This document shows positions 51,271-61,834 of a stretch of 64,000 nucleotides of DNA, one piece after another. Position 1 is the first letter of the stretch; each line of letters starts with the position of its first letter. The notes below the pieces were generated by a model that saw only the letters and a list, made by a program, of their open reading frames with translations, did not search any database and was not told where the DNA came from. Made by a program: the position numbers and the translations under genes. The DNA is from Massilia aquatica (GTDB lineage Bacteria > Pseudomonadota > Gammaproteobacteria > Burkholderiales > Burkholderiaceae_D), in the NCBI RefSeq assembly GCF_011682045.1, contig NZ_VVIW01000006.1, positions 248,001-312,000 of the forward strand, in the 5' to 3' direction.

Positions 51271-53296
51271 GCGTCATCTTGCCGTGCCGTTCGCGCTGCT
51301 TGATGTCGCCTTTCAGGCGCGCGGCGCGTTCGTCAGCCGATTCGACGCGCAGCGCTGACTGCTTGGCCATGCTCGATGGATTGAGCACCAGGTTCGCTTC
51401 CCAGCTCGCGCCCGGCTTCATCATGACAGGCGCCGGCAGGCGATCCACGGCGCTGGCGTCGATCCACGGCGCAATGCGCTGCAACACCAGCTTGATGCGC
51501 GGCTTGATGGCCGCTTCGCCGATGCGTCCGCGCTGGCCCCAGCCGATCACCAGGTCGCTGCCCGTGGTCTGGTTGGCGTAGGCCACGTCGTAGCGCACGT
51601 TGTGACGGTAACTCATCATGAATTCCTCGAACAGCATCGCCAGGTCTTCGCGCGAGCTGTCGGTCTTGTAGATCGAATAAGCGTAGTCGTCCGAGGCACG
51701 GTCGGCGCCGAAGAAACTGCCGACCTCGGCCGCCGTGTAGGCCTTCTGCACGGGCGTGGCCGTCTGGCCCTGGTACAGCACCTGCCCCATGCCCAGCATC
51801 TCGGCCGACTGCAGCGGGTACTGCGACGCCAGCGCGTCGGACGGCAGCGTGCGGCCGCCGACGCGCTCGGCGATATTTTCCCAGATCGAACGCTGCGGAT
51901 TGATGGCCCGGTTGACCGACGGCAGGAAGTCGTTGGCATGCGCCAGCTCGTGGTACAGCAGGCGGCCCAGGTCGAACATCAGGTCGTCGGTGGTGCGCGT
52001 CATGCGCGTGGTCGATGGATAGCTGCGCCGCGCGTATTCGTTGTTTTTCACCGAACGGCCCAGCGGAATGAAGTTCAGTTCATCGTCGAAGGCGGAGCGG
52101 TAATCGGGCACCTCGGTGACCACGTCGCGCTGCTCGGCGGTCAGCCACAGGTTGTTGGCGTCGAGGTAGATCGCGCCGGTGCCGGCGCTGTAGAAACTCG
52201 GCCGCACGTGCGAGCCGATGACGATGGCCGACGTGCTCGCCAGCAGGCGGCGGAAGTCGCTGTCGGGGTCCTGGGTCAGCAGGAACTGCTCGAAATTCGC
52301 CCCCAGGAAGTCGTGCGACACCAGCACCCGGCCCATGATCTGGGCCACGCTCGGCACCACGCCCACACCCGCTTCGGTTTGCAGCGGCGGCAACTCCTGC
52401 GCGCGGCACAGCGTGTTGTTGGCCGAGGTGGCGTAGTACACCTTGACGTCGTAGGTACACCTGGCCAGCACGCCCGCGTAGGCGCCGGCCTGGCGGTAGG
52501 CATGCACGCGCGCGGTGGGAGCATCGAACAGGCTGTCGGCATTGCCCGCCACCTGCTGGTCGAGGCTGATCAACACCTCGTCGCTATCCTTCACGCCGCC
52601 GCTGGTGGTCATGGTGGCGCGGAAACGCAGCGCCACGTCGGTGCCGGACGCCGGCGCCTTGAACATCAGCAGCTGGCGGTTGTCGGTGTCCATGGTCACG
52701 GCCGGGCCGCCGACCTGGGTCCAGACGATGCTGGCGACGCTGTCGCCTTCGGCCAGGGTCGGCCAGGCGCGCACCGAGGTTTGCACGCCGGGACGCACGG
52801 AATGATCGGCGCGCAGGTTGATGAAGCTGCCCGCCGGCGCGTCGCTGACGGTGACCTCGGTCGTGAGCGCCAGGCGCGCGCCATCGGCCAGGGTGACATC
52901 GGCGCGCAGGACGATCACGCCCTTCTCGCGCGTTTCGAACGACACGGTGGGCGCGCGCGCCGCCTGCAGCGTGACCGCCGGACCGCTCACCTGGCTCCAG
53001 CTCACATCGGCCAGCGGCCCGCCGCACGATAGCACGCTGGCGCCGCCGGCCTTGCCGGCGGCGACGGTTTTGTCGGCCACGATATAGGCCTTGCAGCCAT
53101 CGGGCTTGCCATCGCCCGGCGTGGGCATGGGGGTGGGGGTGGGCGTGGGCGTCGGGGTGTCGACCTTGCCCGGGACATTGCTTGGATTGCCGCCGCCTCC
53201 ACCGCAGGCGGCAAACAGGGTGGCGATGGCCAGGGCTGCGGGCAGGCGCACTGCGTATTGATGAATGTTCAAGATGAGTCCTGTTGGATGAGGCAT
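51266..53296 (-). CDS. Lipoprotein with beta-sandwich repeats and HELAH site
   Basis: A 676-residue predicted lipoprotein: lipobox LFAACGGG, then a (TP)n linker. Two PKD/Ig-like segments follow (about 70-150 and 155-245; VSWSQVSGPAVTLQ and VWTQVGGPAVTM). The C-terminal region has LLYHELAHANDF, a possible zinc-peptidase HExxH, and later LAMLFEEFMMSYRHNVRYD as a candidate for the third ligand. It may be a surface metallopeptidase; no family is recognised. The start is uncertain: a TTG at 53272 has AGGA at the right distance and gives a compact lipoprotein signal, whereas the ATG at 53296 lacks a site. Confidence 0.75.
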   Translation of the reverse strand: MPHPTGLILNIHQYAVRLPAALAIATLFAACGGGGGNPSNVPGKVDTPTPTPTPTPMPTPGDGKPDGCKAYIVADKTVAAGKAGGASVLSCGGPLADVSWSQVSGPAVTLQAARAPTVSFETREKGVIVLRADVTLADGARLALTTEVTVSDAPAGSFINLRADHSVRPGVQTSVRAWPTLAEGDSVASIVWTQVGGPAVTMDTDNRQLLMFKAPASGTDVALRFRATMTTSGGVKDSDEVLISLDQQVAGNADSLFDAPTARVHAYRQAGAYAGVLARCTYDVKVYYATSANNTLCRAQELPPLQTEAGVGVVPSVAQIMGRVLVSHDFLGANFEQFLLTQDPDSDFRRLLASTSAIVIGSHVRPSFYSAGTGAIYLDANNLWLTAEQRDVVTEVPDYRSAFDDELNFIPLGRSVKNNEYARRSYPSTTRMTRTTDDLMFDLGRLLYHELAHANDFLPSVNRAINPQRSIWENIAERVGGRTLPSDALASQYPLQSAEMLGMGQVLYQGQTATPVQKAYTAAEVGSFFGADRASDDYAYSIYKTDSSREDLAMLFEEFMMSYRHNVRYDVAYANQTTGSDLVIGWGQRGRIGEAAIKPRIKLVLQRIAPWIDASAVDRLPAPVMMKPGASWEANLVLNPSSMAKQSALRVESADERAARLKGDIKQRERHGKMTP

Positions 53297-53441
53297 GAGA
53301 GGGGTGTGACTACCATGCGTCGATTATAAACAGATGGGCGAGGACGAAGCACATCCTTGCCGCGAATAATTGCCGCTTCCCGCGTGCTCTACAATGCGGC
53401 ATGCAGCGCGTTGGCTGGCACGATAAATTGATCAGGAGAAG

Positions 53442-53891
53442 ATGATGATGAAATGGAATGTGGCACTGGCGCTGGTATTGGCGCTCGGCAGCGTGATGGG
53501 GACGGCGCAGGCGTCGTCCGGACAGGGGCGCGGCGATCGTCATGATGCGCGCCCGGTATGCCGCGACTGCGGCAAGGTGACGGCGGTACGCAGCGCGCGC
53601 CAGAATGGCAAGTCCAATGCGCTGGGCGTGGTGGGTGGCGGTGCAGTGGGCGGGCTGCTGGGCAACCAGGTCGGCAGCGGTTCGGGACGCACGGTTGCCA
53701 CCGTGGCCGGGGCGATCGGTGGTGCGTATGCGGGCAAGAAGATCCAGGAACGCGCCAATGCGCGCACGGTGTGGACGGTGGATGTCCAGTACGACAACGG
53801 CAAGCGCCGCTCGTTCAAGTTCAATGACCAGCCGGGGCTGCAGCGCGGGGACCGCGTGCGTAATGCGGGGAATTCAATTCGGCGGTCGTAG
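53442..53891 (+). CDS. Glycine-zipper 2TM domain protein
   Basis: A 149-residue exported protein with a signal peptide ending GTAQA and a glycine-zipper (about 65-97; LGVVGGGAVGGLLGNQVGSG, GAIGGAYAGKKIQE). It continues with TVDVQYDNGKRRSFKFNDQP. It resembles SlyB/RcsF-like envelope proteins but has no lipobox, so it is likely periplasmic or membrane-associated. AGGAGAAG precedes three consecutive ATG codons; the first is used. Confidence 0.85.
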   Translation: MMMKWNVALALVLALGSVMGTAQASSGQGRGDRHDARPVCRDCGKVTAVRSARQNGKSNALGVVGGGAVGGLLGNQVGSGSGRTVATVAGAIGGAYAGKKIQERANARTVWTVDVQYDNGKRRSFKFNDQPGLQRGDRVRNAGNSIRRS

Positions 53892-53906
53892 GAGCCAAAC
53901 CCCTAC

Positions 53907-53986
53907 CCGTCGTCCCCGCGAAGGCGGGGATCCATGGCACCTATGCTCATCGGTGCTATGGATCCCCGCCTTCGCGGGGACGACGG
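53907..53986. repeat. Long 35-bp inverted repeat (GCGAAGGCGGG family), copy 2
   Basis: Arms 53907-53941 and 53952-53986 match at 34 of 35 bases around a 10-nt spacer. The core GTCCCCGCGAAGGCGGGGA is the same family as the copies at 46518 and 58321, but here two copies face each other. It lies between convergent genes and may terminate both. Confidence 0.9.
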
Positions 53987-54025
53987 AACAAACAGTAGCG
54001 AACGCGTAAAACGCTGACGATTTGC

Positions 54026-55816
54026 CTAGAACTGATCTTCCGTCAGCGCCAGCACCCCTGCACTACCTTCCACAATCGCCGTACGCAAGCCTGCCGCCTG
54101 CGTCAGGATGTGGTCGGCAAAGAAGCGCGCCGTGGCGATCTTGGCCTTGTAGAAGCTGGCATCGGCGGCGCCGCCGTCGATCTTGGCCTGCGCCACCAGC
54201 GCCGCGCGCGCCATCACCCAGCCACCGAGCACGATGCCGGCCAGTTTCAGGTACAGCACGCTGCCCGAGAACACGCCCTTGATGTCCGTCTTCATGTTCC
54301 CGGCCACGTACTCCACCACCGCTTCCAGCGCCACGCTGCCGTCAACCAGTGCGCGATGGATCGCCTTGAAGTCCGCGCCCTCTTGCGCCGCCAGCAGCGC
54401 TTCGGTGTCGCGCACCTGGCCGATGATCGATTTGGCCACGGCACCGCCATCGCGCACCGTCTTGCGGCCCACCAGGTCGTTGGCCTGGATCGCGGTCGTG
54501 CCTTCGTAGATGGTGAGGATCTTGGCGTCGCGGTAGTGCTGCGCCGCGCCGGTTTCTTCGATGAAGCCCATGCCGCCGTGCACCTGCACGCCGTCGCGCG
54601 TGACGTCCTGCGACATCTCGGTCGACCAGCCTTTGATGATCGGCACCAGGTACTCGTACACCGCCAGGTTGGACGCGCGCACGGCCGCGTCTTCGTGGTG
54701 GTGGGCGACATCGCTGATGCCCGCGCCCACATACGCCAGCGCGCGCGCCGCCTCGACCTGCGAGCGCATCGACATGAGCATGCGGCGCACGTCAGGGTGG
54801 TGGATGATCGATACCGGACCGGCCGAACCGGCCAGGTCGCGCGACTGCACGCGGTCCTTGGCAAAGGCCACGGCCTGCTGGTACGAGCGCTCGGCCAGGC
54901 CGATGCCCTGCAAGCCCACGCCGAAGCGCGCCGCGTTCATCATGATGAACATGTATTCGAGGCCGCGGTTCTCTTCGCCCACCAGCGTGCCGATCGCGCC
55001 GCCATGGTCGCCGAACTGCAGCACGGCCGTCGGGCTGGCCTTGATGCCGAGCTTGTGCTCGATCGAGACGCAGTGCGCGTCGTTGCGCGCGCCCAGCGAG
55101 CCGTCGGCGTTGACCAGGAACTTCGGCACGATGAACAGCGAAATGCCCTTCACCCCCGCAGGCGCATCCGGGGTGCGCGCCAGCACCAGGTGGACGATGT
55201 TTTCGGTCAGGTCATGCTCACCGTAGGTGATGAAGATCTTGGTGCCGAACACCTTGTAGGTGCCGTCGCCCTGCGGCTCGGCGCGGGTGCGCACGGCGGC
55301 CAGGTCCGACCCGGCCTGCGGCTCGGTCAGGTTCATGGTGCCGGTCCATTTGCCCGATACCAGCGGTTCCAGGTAGGTTGCCTTCTGCTCGTCGGAGCCA
55401 GCGGTCAGCAGCGCTTCGATCGCGCCGTCCGACAGCAAGGCCACCAGCGCGAACGAGATGCTCGACGCGTTGAGCATCTCGATGCACGGCGTGGCCACCA
55501 GCTTGGGCAAGCCCTGGCCGCCAAAGTCGACCGGATGCTGCACACCCTGCCAGCCGGCTTCCGCAAAGCCCTTGAAGGCCTCTTTGAAGCCCTTGGAGGT
55601 GCTTACCTGGCCGTCGTGCCAGAAGCTCGGGTCCTTGTCGCTGGCGTAGTTCAATGGCGCGACCACGTTGGCGCAGAATTTCGCGTTTTCTTCGAGGACT
55701 GCTTCGACCGTGTCGGCGGTGGCGTCTTCGCAACCGGGCAGCGTGTTGACGGTGGACAGTCCGGCCAGTTCGTTCATCACGAACAGCATGTCTTTCAGCG
55801 GGGCTTTGTAAGTCAC
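54026..55816 (-). CDS. Acyl-CoA dehydrogenase, DmdC-like long form
   Basis: A 596-residue flavin dehydrogenase of the long class with an N-terminal extension and a C-terminal extra domain, like DmdC (3-methylmercaptopropionyl-CoA dehydrogenase) and some FadE forms. Motifs MNLTEPQAGSDLAAVRTRAE and KIFITYGEHDL line the FAD site. GFIEETGAAQHYRDAKI and LTIYEGTTAIQANDLVGRKT hold the catalytic glutamate region. It introduces a double bond in an acyl-CoA and passes electrons to ETF, whose genes are next upstream. Confidence 0.93.
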   Translation of the reverse strand: MTYKAPLKDMLFVMNELAGLSTVNTLPGCEDATADTVEAVLEENAKFCANVVAPLNYASDKDPSFWHDGQVSTSKGFKEAFKGFAEAGWQGVQHPVDFGGQGLPKLVATPCIEMLNASSISFALVALLSDGAIEALLTAGSDEQKATYLEPLVSGKWTGTMNLTEPQAGSDLAAVRTRAEPQGDGTYKVFGTKIFITYGEHDLTENIVHLVLARTPDAPAGVKGISLFIVPKFLVNADGSLGARNDAHCVSIEHKLGIKASPTAVLQFGDHGGAIGTLVGEENRGLEYMFIMMNAARFGVGLQGIGLAERSYQQAVAFAKDRVQSRDLAGSAGPVSIIHHPDVRRMLMSMRSQVEAARALAYVGAGISDVAHHHEDAAVRASNLAVYEYLVPIIKGWSTEMSQDVTRDGVQVHGGMGFIEETGAAQHYRDAKILTIYEGTTAIQANDLVGRKTVRDGGAVAKSIIGQVRDTEALLAAQEGADFKAIHRALVDGSVALEAVVEYVAGNMKTDIKGVFSGSVLYLKLAGIVLGGWVMARAALVAQAKIDGGAADASFYKAKIATARFFADHILTQAAGLRTAIVEGSAGVLALTEDQF

Positions 55817-55916
55817 CTTGATCTCCTAAAATTGCGCTTCCAATGGACGTGTAGGGTGGGCACAGGGTTCCCGTGCCCACCCTACAGGTGTTTACTGCGG
55901 TATTACTTCGAGCGGA

Positions 55917-56849
55917 TTAGCCGAGTTGCTTGACCAGGTCAGGCACCACCTCGAACAGATCGCCCACGATGCCGTAGTCGGCCACCGAGAAGATCGGCGC
56001 TTCCGGATCTTTATTGATCGCGACGATGGTCTTCGAATCCTTCATGCCGGCCAGATGCTGGATGGCGCCGGAGATGCCGACCGCGATGTACAGCGACGGT
56101 GCGACGATCTTGCCGGTCTGGCCAACCTGCCAGTCGTTCGGCACGAAGCCGGCGTCGACCGCTGCGCGCGAGGCGCCCATGGCGGCGTTAAGCTTGTCGG
56201 CCAGTGGTTCGAGGATTTTGAAGTTGTCGCCCGAGCCCATGCCGCGGCCACCGGAGACGATGATTTTCGCAGCGGTCAGTTCAGGACGATCGGACTTGGC
56301 CAGTTCGCGGCCTACAAAGGTCGACTTGCCCGAATCGGCAACCGCGCCAATGGCTTCGGTGGCGGCCGTGCCGCCTTCGGCCGCAGCCGAATCGAAACCG
56401 GTGGTGCGCACGGTGATGACCTTGATTTTGTCCGACGACTGCACGGTGGCAATCGCATTACCGGCGTAGATGGGACGCTCGAAGGTGTCCGGCGAATCGA
56501 CCTTGGTGATCTCGGAGATCTGCGCCACATCCAGCTTGGCGGCCACGCGCGGCAGAATGTTTTTGCCGTACGCGGTCGCCGGAGCGAGGATGTGCGAGTA
56601 CGATTGCGCCAGCCCCAGTACCTGTTCGGCCACGTTTTCGGCCAGGCCGTCGGCGTGGTGCGGAGCGTCGGCGACCAGTACCTTGGTCACGCCGGCGATG
56701 GCGGCTGCCTGCGCCGCTGCGCCGCCGCAGTTCGAGCCAGCAACGAGGATGTGCACTTCGCCGCCGCATTGAACGGCAGCGGTGACGGTGTGGTGGGTGC
56801 TTCCCTTGAGGGAGGCGTTGTCGTGTTCAGCAATGACTAATGCGACCAT
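55917..56849 (-). CDS. etfA: Electron transfer flavoprotein alpha subunit
   Basis: A 310-residue ETF alpha subunit starting [20 protein letters not shown]. The C-terminal FAD domain has [20 protein letters not shown], then [20 protein letters not shown] and [20 protein letters not shown]. It carries electrons from acyl-CoA dehydrogenases to ETF-ubiquinone oxidoreductase. AGGAAAC precedes the ATG at 56849; the longer frame lies in etfB. It follows etfB by 40 nt. Confidence 0.97.
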   Translation of the reverse strand: MVALVIAEHDNASLKGSTHHTVTAAVQCGGEVHILVAGSNCGGAAAQAAAIAGVTKVLVADAPHHADGLAENVAEQVLGLAQSYSHILAPATAYGKNILPRVAAKLDVAQISEITKVDSPDTFERPIYAGNAIATVQSSDKIKVITVRTTGFDSAAAEGGTAATEAIGAVADSGKSTFVGRELAKSDRPELTAAKIIVSGGRGMGSGDNFKILEPLADKLNAAMGASRAAVDAGFVPNDWQVGQTGKIVAPSLYIAVGISGAIQHLAGMKDSKTIVAINKDPEAPIFSVADYGIVGDLFEVVPDLVKQLG

Positions 56850-56889
56850 GATGTTTCCTGTATTTTTAGGTGAGACGGCCAGGCCGCGA

Positions 56890-57639
56890 TCAGATAACTT
56901 TGGCTTCGGTGCGCAGCTTGGCGACCAGGGTCGCCGCATCCGGCACCTTGATGCCGGCCGAACGCTTGGCTGGCTCGACGACTTTCAGGGTCTTCAGGCG
57001 CGGGGCGATATCGACGCCCAGCTCTTCCGGCTTGACCACGTCGAGCGGCTTTTTCTTGGCCTTCATGATGTTCGGCAGCGTGACGTAGCGCGGCTCGTTC
57101 AGGCGCAGGTCGGTCGTGACGATCGCCGGCAGGGTCAGCGACAGGGTTTCCAGGCCGCCGTCGACTTCGCGCGTGACGGTCACTTTGCCGTCTTCCAGCA
57201 CGACTTTCGAGGCGAACGTCGCTTGCGGCCAGCCCAAGAGGGCGGCCAGCATCTGGCCGGTCTGGTTCGAGTCGTCATCGATGGCTTGCTTGCCCAGGAT
57301 GATCAGCTGCGGCTGCTCCTTGTCGGCCAGCGCCTTGAGCAGCTTGGCCACGGCCAGCGGCTCGAGCTCGGCGGTGGTTTCGACCAGGATGCCGCGGTCG
57401 GCGCCAATGGCCATGCCGGTGCGCAGGGTTTCCTGGCACTGGGTCACGCCGCACGACACTGCCACCACTTCGGTGACCTTGCCGGCTTCTTTCAGGCGCA
57501 TCGCTTCTTCCAGCGCGATCTCGTCGAAAGGATTCATCGACATTTTGACATTGGCGATATCGACGCCGCTGCCGTCGGATTTCACGCGCACTTTGACGTT
57601 GTAGTCGACCACGCGTTTGACGGGAACCAGGACTTTCAT
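56890..57639 (-). CDS. etfB: Electron transfer flavoprotein beta subunit
   Basis: A 249-residue ETF beta subunit starting [20 protein letters not shown]. The signature region for partner docking reads [20 protein letters not shown], and [20 protein letters not shown] contacts AMP. It is first in an etfB-etfA unit followed by the dehydrogenase. A minus-strand TATAAT lies at 57695-57690, about 50 nt before the start, with no clear -35. Confidence 0.97.
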   Translation of the reverse strand: MKVLVPVKRVVDYNVKVRVKSDGSGVDIANVKMSMNPFDEIALEEAMRLKEAGKVTEVVAVSCGVTQCQETLRTGMAIGADRGILVETTAELEPLAVAKLLKALADKEQPQLIILGKQAIDDDSNQTGQMLAALLGWPQATFASKVVLEDGKVTVTREVDGGLETLSLTLPAIVTTDLRLNEPRYVTLPNIMKAKKKPLDVVKPEELGVDIAPRLKTLKVVEPAKRSAGIKVPDAATLVAKLRTEAKVI

Positions 57640-57845
57640 AGGGGTGCCTTTGGAAGAATAAATAGGGTGACTTGACTAAAGTGGCCTAGATTATAAGAGA
57701 AAAACCGTTTTCCCGCTAAATTAAAGCACGATCGTGCGATTTTTAGCTAGAGGAAAACACCTAATCATCGGGCTTTGTCATGAAATCGGGAAATTGTTCG
57801 AGGAAAACCGAGGGGCGTGCTGATGCGTCGCCCCATCCGGGAAGG

Positions 57846-58103
57846 TTATTTGCGGCGCATCAAAAAGATGAATTCGCGGCCGTTCTGGGTGTGGGAAACG
57901 AGTGCATTGCCGGTCTGCTTGGCAAAGGCCTGGAAGTCGCGCACGGAGCCGGTATCGGTGGCGACAATGCGCAGCACTTCCCCGGTTTCCATTTCCGCGA
58001 GTGCCTTCTTGGCCTTCAGGATCGGCAGTGGGCAATTGAGTCCCCGTGCGTCGAGTTCCTTCTGGTATTCCATGATCTCGCTGTCGAAAGTTGTATCGCT
58101 CAT
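57846..58103 (-). CDS. TusA-family sulfurtransferase
   Basis: An 85-residue protein with the CPxP motif at C24 (LNCPLPILKAKKALAEMETG), the active cysteine of TusA, and the end HTQNGREFIFLMRRK. TusA relays sulfur for tRNA thiolation and molybdopterin synthesis. The N-terminus KELDARGLNCPLP is typical. It is monocistronic, between etfB and alaS. Confidence 0.93.
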   Translation of the reverse strand: MSDTTFDSEIMEYQKELDARGLNCPLPILKAKKALAEMETGEVLRIVATDTGSVRDFQAFAKQTGNALVSHTQNGREFIFLMRRK

Positions 58104-58304
58104 CGCTTGCTCTTAGGGTGGATTAGACTACTCACCCAACAAATATACTCCAAATCCGCAAATTTGACGCACCGCACCAATATTAAAACTGCTTGTTGCA
58201 TGGTCACAACGACAATAACAGTGCTGCAATGATAATTGTAAGCTGCGTGTAAGAAAAGTCTGAAGTGAACTTGCCAGCCGGTACGCGCCGTACTGTGACG
58301 TATG

Positions 58305-58366
58305 GTTAGCCGTCGCTCATCCTCCGTCTCCCCCGCGAAGGCGGGGGCGACGGAGGGGCGGCTAAC
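58305..58366. repeat. REP-like palindrome (GCGAAGGCGGG family), copy 3, after alaS
   Basis: CCTCCGTCTCCCCCGC (58321-58336) pairs with GCGGGGGCGACGGAGG (58341-58356) around GAAG with one mismatch. Outer arms GTTAGCCG (58305-58312) and CGGCTAAC (58359-58366) are also complementary. It starts 2 nt after the alaS stop and probably ends that transcript. Confidence 0.8.
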
Positions 58367-58368
58367 GC

Positions 58369-60978
58369 TTACGCGCGTTCGGCCACCCAGGCGGTCACCC
58401 CCGCCAGCGCCGCATCCAGGCCGCTCGGATCGGTGCCGCCGGCACGCGCCATGTCCGGCTTGCCGCCGCCCTTGCCGCCCACCTGCTGCGCGACGAAGTT
58501 GACCAGCTCACCGGCCTTGACCTTGCCAATCGCATCCGCGGTCACGCCGGCCACCAGCGCCACTTTGCCGTCAGTCACGCTGGCCAGCAAGATGGCGGCC
58601 GTCTTGAGCTTGTCCTTCATCTTGTCCACGGCCTCGCCCAGGCGCGCCGCATCGGCGCCGTCCAGCACCGCTGCGACGACCTTGATGCCGTTCACATCGA
58701 CCGCCGTGGTCACCAGTTCATCGACCTGCTTCGCCGCCAGTTTCGACTTCAGCGCGGCCAGTTCTTTTTCCAGCGACTTGACCTGATCCTGCACCTGGCC
58801 GATGCGGCTGGTCAGTTCATCGGGCGTGGTTTTCAGCGCGTTGGCGGCTTCCTGCACGCGGCGGTTGAGCGACTGCACCAGCGCCAGCGCGCCTTCGCCG
58901 GTCACCGCTTCGACGCGGCGGATACCGGCGGCGACGCCGCCTTCACCGATGATCTTGAAAAGACCGATGTCGCCGGTGCGGCCCACGTGGACGCCACCGC
59001 ACAGCTCTTTGGACGAGCCGATATCGAGCACGCGCACTTCGTCGCCGTACTTCTCGCCGAACAGCGCCATGGCGCCATGCTTGACGGCGTCGTCAAAACT
59101 CATGTTATGCGCGGCCGTTGCGTGGTTTTCCAGGATCTCGCGGTTGACGATCACTTCGACCTGGGCGATCTGGTCCGCCGTCAGCGGTGCATTGTGCGAG
59201 AAGTCGAAACGGGTGCGGTCCGGATCGACCACCGAGCCTTTTTGCGCCACATGCTCGCCCAGCACTTCGCGCAGCGCCTTGTGCATCAGGTGCGTTGCCG
59301 AGTGATTGCGGATGGTGCGCGCGCGCTTGGCTTCGTCGACACTGGCGTCGACCGCATCGCCCACTTTCAGCACGCCGGTCTTCAGCACGCCGTGGTGGCC
59401 GAACACGTCGGCCTGCACTTTCAGGGTGTCGTCCACCGAGAAGGTGGCGCTGCTTGAGGTGAGCACGCCCTGGTCGCCCACCTGGCCGCCCGATTCGGCG
59501 TAGAACGGGGTGGTGTCGAGCACCACGATGCCGCTCTGGCCGGCCGCCAGTTCCTGCACTGCGCTGCCGTCGGCGTACAGGGCCACCACGCGGCTGGCGT
59601 GCACCAGGCTGTCGTAGCCGACGAACTTATTCTTCTCGCCCGCGTACTCGACGTTTTTCTGCTTGGCGCCACCAGCGCCCGCGCCGGCCAGTTCCTTCTG
59701 ACGCGCCATGGCGACGTGAAAGCCGGCTTCGTCGAATTCGATGTTGCGCTCGCGGCAGATGTCGGCGGTCAGGTCGAGCGGGAAGCCGTAGGTGTCGTAC
59801 AGCAGGAAAGCGGTGGCGCCATCGAGCTTGCCGGCGTTCTTGGCCAACTGCGCTTCCAGCACTTTCATGCCATTTTCGAGCGTCCTGCCGAAATTGACTT
59901 CTTCACCTTCGATCATGTCGGCGACGCGCTTCTTGACGGCGGCCAGTTCCGGATAGGCCGCGCCCATCTCGATGTTCAGGTCTTCCACCAGCTTGAAGAA
60001 GAACGGCTTGGTCTGGCCCAGCTTGTGGCCATGGCGCAGCGCGCGGCGGATGATGCGGCGCAGGACGTAGGCACGCCCTTCGCTGCCGGGAATCACGCCA
60101 TCGACAATCATGAAGGCCGATGCGCGGATATGGTCCGCGATCACGCGCAGCGATTTGTTTTCAAGGTCGGTGGCGCCGGTTTCGCGCGCGGCGGCGCGGA
60201 TCAATGCCTGGAACAGGTCGATCTCGTAGTTCGAGTGCACGTGCTGCAGCACGGCGGCCAGGCGCTCCATGCCCATGCCGGTATCGACGCAGGGCTTCGG
60301 CAGCTTGTGCATCACGCCCGCGTCGTCGCGGTTGAACTGCATGAACACCAGGTTCCAGATTTCGATGAAGCGGTCGCCGTCTTCGTCGGGCGAGCCTGGC
60401 GGGCCGCCGGGAATATCGGCGCCGTGGTCGTAGAAGATCTCGGTGCACGGACCGCACGGGCCGGTGTCGGCCATCTGCCAGAAGTTATCCGACGCGTAGC
60501 GCGCGCCCTTGTTGTCGCCGATGCGGATGATGCGCTCTTTCGGCACGCCCACTTCGTTGGCCCAGATGTCGTAGGCTTCGTCGTCTTCCATGTAGACGGT
60601 GACGGTCAGCTTCTCGGACGGCAGGCCATAGACCTTGGTCAGCAGCTCCCACGCGTAGTTGATGGCGTCGCGCTTGAAGTAGTCGCCGAAGCTGAAGTTG
60701 CCCAGCATTTCGAAGAAGGTGTGGTGACGCGCGGTGTAGCCGACGTTTTCCAGGTCATTGTGCTTGCCGCCGGCGCGCACGCAGCGCTGCACCGAGGTGG
60801 CGCGGGTGTACGGACGGCTGTCGGTGCCGGTGAACACATCCTTGAACTGCACCATGCCGCTGTTGGTGAGCATCAGGGTCGGATCGTTGCCCGGTACGAG
60901 TGAGCTCGAACGGACAATCGTGTGGCCTTTGGATTCGAAGAACTTCAGGAATTTGTCGCGGATTTCGGATGATTTCAT
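58369..60978 (-). CDS. alaS: Alanyl-tRNA synthetase
   Basis: An 869-residue AlaRS, normal length. Residues 1-240 hold the class II catalytic core ([34 protein letters not shown]). The editing domain carries [14 protein letters not shown] and KELCGGVHV. The C-terminal C-Ala region ends with a glycine-rich [13 protein letters not shown]. It charges tRNA-Ala and hydrolyses mischarged Ser and Gly. The ATG at 60978 starts [15 protein letters not shown], the family N-terminus; five upstream codons are not used. Confidence 0.98.
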   Translation of the reverse strand: MKSSEIRDKFLKFFESKGHTIVRSSSLVPGNDPTLMLTNSGMVQFKDVFTGTDSRPYTRATSVQRCVRAGGKHNDLENVGYTARHHTFFEMLGNFSFGDYFKRDAINYAWELLTKVYGLPSEKLTVTVYMEDDEAYDIWANEVGVPKERIIRIGDNKGARYASDNFWQMADTGPCGPCTEIFYDHGADIPGGPPGSPDEDGDRFIEIWNLVFMQFNRDDAGVMHKLPKPCVDTGMGMERLAAVLQHVHSNYEIDLFQALIRAAARETGATDLENKSLRVIADHIRASAFMIVDGVIPGSEGRAYVLRRIIRRALRHGHKLGQTKPFFFKLVEDLNIEMGAAYPELAAVKKRVADMIEGEEVNFGRTLENGMKVLEAQLAKNAGKLDGATAFLLYDTYGFPLDLTADICRERNIEFDEAGFHVAMARQKELAGAGAGGAKQKNVEYAGEKNKFVGYDSLVHASRVVALYADGSAVQELAAGQSGIVVLDTTPFYAESGGQVGDQGVLTSSSATFSVDDTLKVQADVFGHHGVLKTGVLKVGDAVDASVDEAKRARTIRNHSATHLMHKALREVLGEHVAQKGSVVDPDRTRFDFSHNAPLTADQIAQVEVIVNREILENHATAAHNMSFDDAVKHGAMALFGEKYGDEVRVLDIGSSKELCGGVHVGRTGDIGLFKIIGEGGVAAGIRRVEAVTGEGALALVQSLNRRVQEAANALKTTPDELTSRIGQVQDQVKSLEKELAALKSKLAAKQVDELVTTAVDVNGIKVVAAVLDGADAARLGEAVDKMKDKLKTAAILLASVTDGKVALVAGVTADAIGKVKAGELVNFVAQQVGGKGGGKPDMARAGGTDPSGLDAALAGVTAWVAERA

Positions 60979-61072
60979 GTCGTATGGGCGCAAGAAGGCA
61001 GCATGCTATAAAAAAACGATTATAGCGTATGGAACTGGAGTCAACAGCGGGTGGGGCCGCACCGGCCCCGCG

Positions 61073-61825
61073 TTACGCGAAATCGGCCCCGATCAGGTCG
61101 ATGCGGTCGGTGCAGAAGGCATCCACGCCCCACCTCAGGATCTCGCGCGCGCGCACGGGTTCGTTGACGGTATAGCAAAACAGCCCGTAGCCGGCGGCCT
61201 TGACCTGCTGCGCCAGCGCTTCGGTCAAGTGCTTGTGGCTGGTGTGGATCGCCACTGCAGCCACAGCACGGGCCTGCGCTTGCCAGCCGTCGTCCAGGCG
61301 GTCGAGCAGCAAGGCGCGCGGCAGGTCGGGCGCGGCCTGCATGGCGGCGCCCAGCGCGACCGGGCTGAAGGAGGAGAGCAAGGGGATGCGGCGCGGGTCG
61401 TCGCTGGCGATTTCCAGCCCGAACAGGGCGCGCGTGAGCTTGGCCACTACCCTGCCCGTTTCCTCTTCAAAACCGGGGGCTGGCTTGATCTCGATGTTCA
61501 TCCAGATGCCGTGGTCCTTGCAGAACTGGACGAACTGGGTGAACAGCGGCACCGTTTCGCCCTTGAATTGGGCACTGAACCAGTTGCCGGCGTCCATGGT
61601 GACCAGTTCGGCGGCGTCGTAATCGAACACATTGCCGGAACCGGCGATGGTGCGGCCCAGATAGGGATCGTGCATGACGACCGGCACGCCGTCGCGCGCC
61701 AGCATGACATCGAACTCGACCGCGCGGAAGCCGTGGTTGAGGCCGCAGCGCAGGCCGGCGATGGTGTTTTCGGGCGCCAGCTTGCCGCCGCCGCGATGGG
61801 CCAGGAATTTAGGGTAGTTCCACAT
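61073..61825 (-). CDS. ugpQ: Glycerophosphodiester phosphodiesterase UgpQ-like
   Basis: A 250-residue cytosolic GDPD with the active-site motif HRGGGKLAPENT (H10, R11, E19), metal ligands in EFDV (E37, D39), the second histidine MHD (H52) and EIKPAP. It splits glycerophosphodiesters to glycerol-3-phosphate and an alcohol. No signal peptide, so it is the UgpQ rather than GlpQ type. The ABC genes of the ugp system are not nearby. Confidence 0.9.
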   Translation of the reverse strand: MWNYPKFLAHRGGGKLAPENTIAGLRCGLNHGFRAVEFDVMLARDGVPVVMHDPYLGRTIAGSGNVFDYDAAELVTMDAGNWFSAQFKGETVPLFTQFVQFCKDHGIWMNIEIKPAPGFEEETGRVVAKLTRALFGLEIASDDPRRIPLLSSFSPVALGAAMQAAPDLPRALLLDRLDDGWQAQARAVAAVAIHTSHKHLTEALAQQVKAAGYGLFCYTVNEPVRAREILRWGVDAFCTDRIDLIGADFA

Positions 61826-61834
61826 AAGCGCACC

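Noticed and set aside
46518-58366. CRISPR array as an explanation for the repeated GCGAAGGCGGG palindromes
   Set aside because: Only three copies, kilobases apart, each itself palindromic and of different length; this fits REP-like elements.
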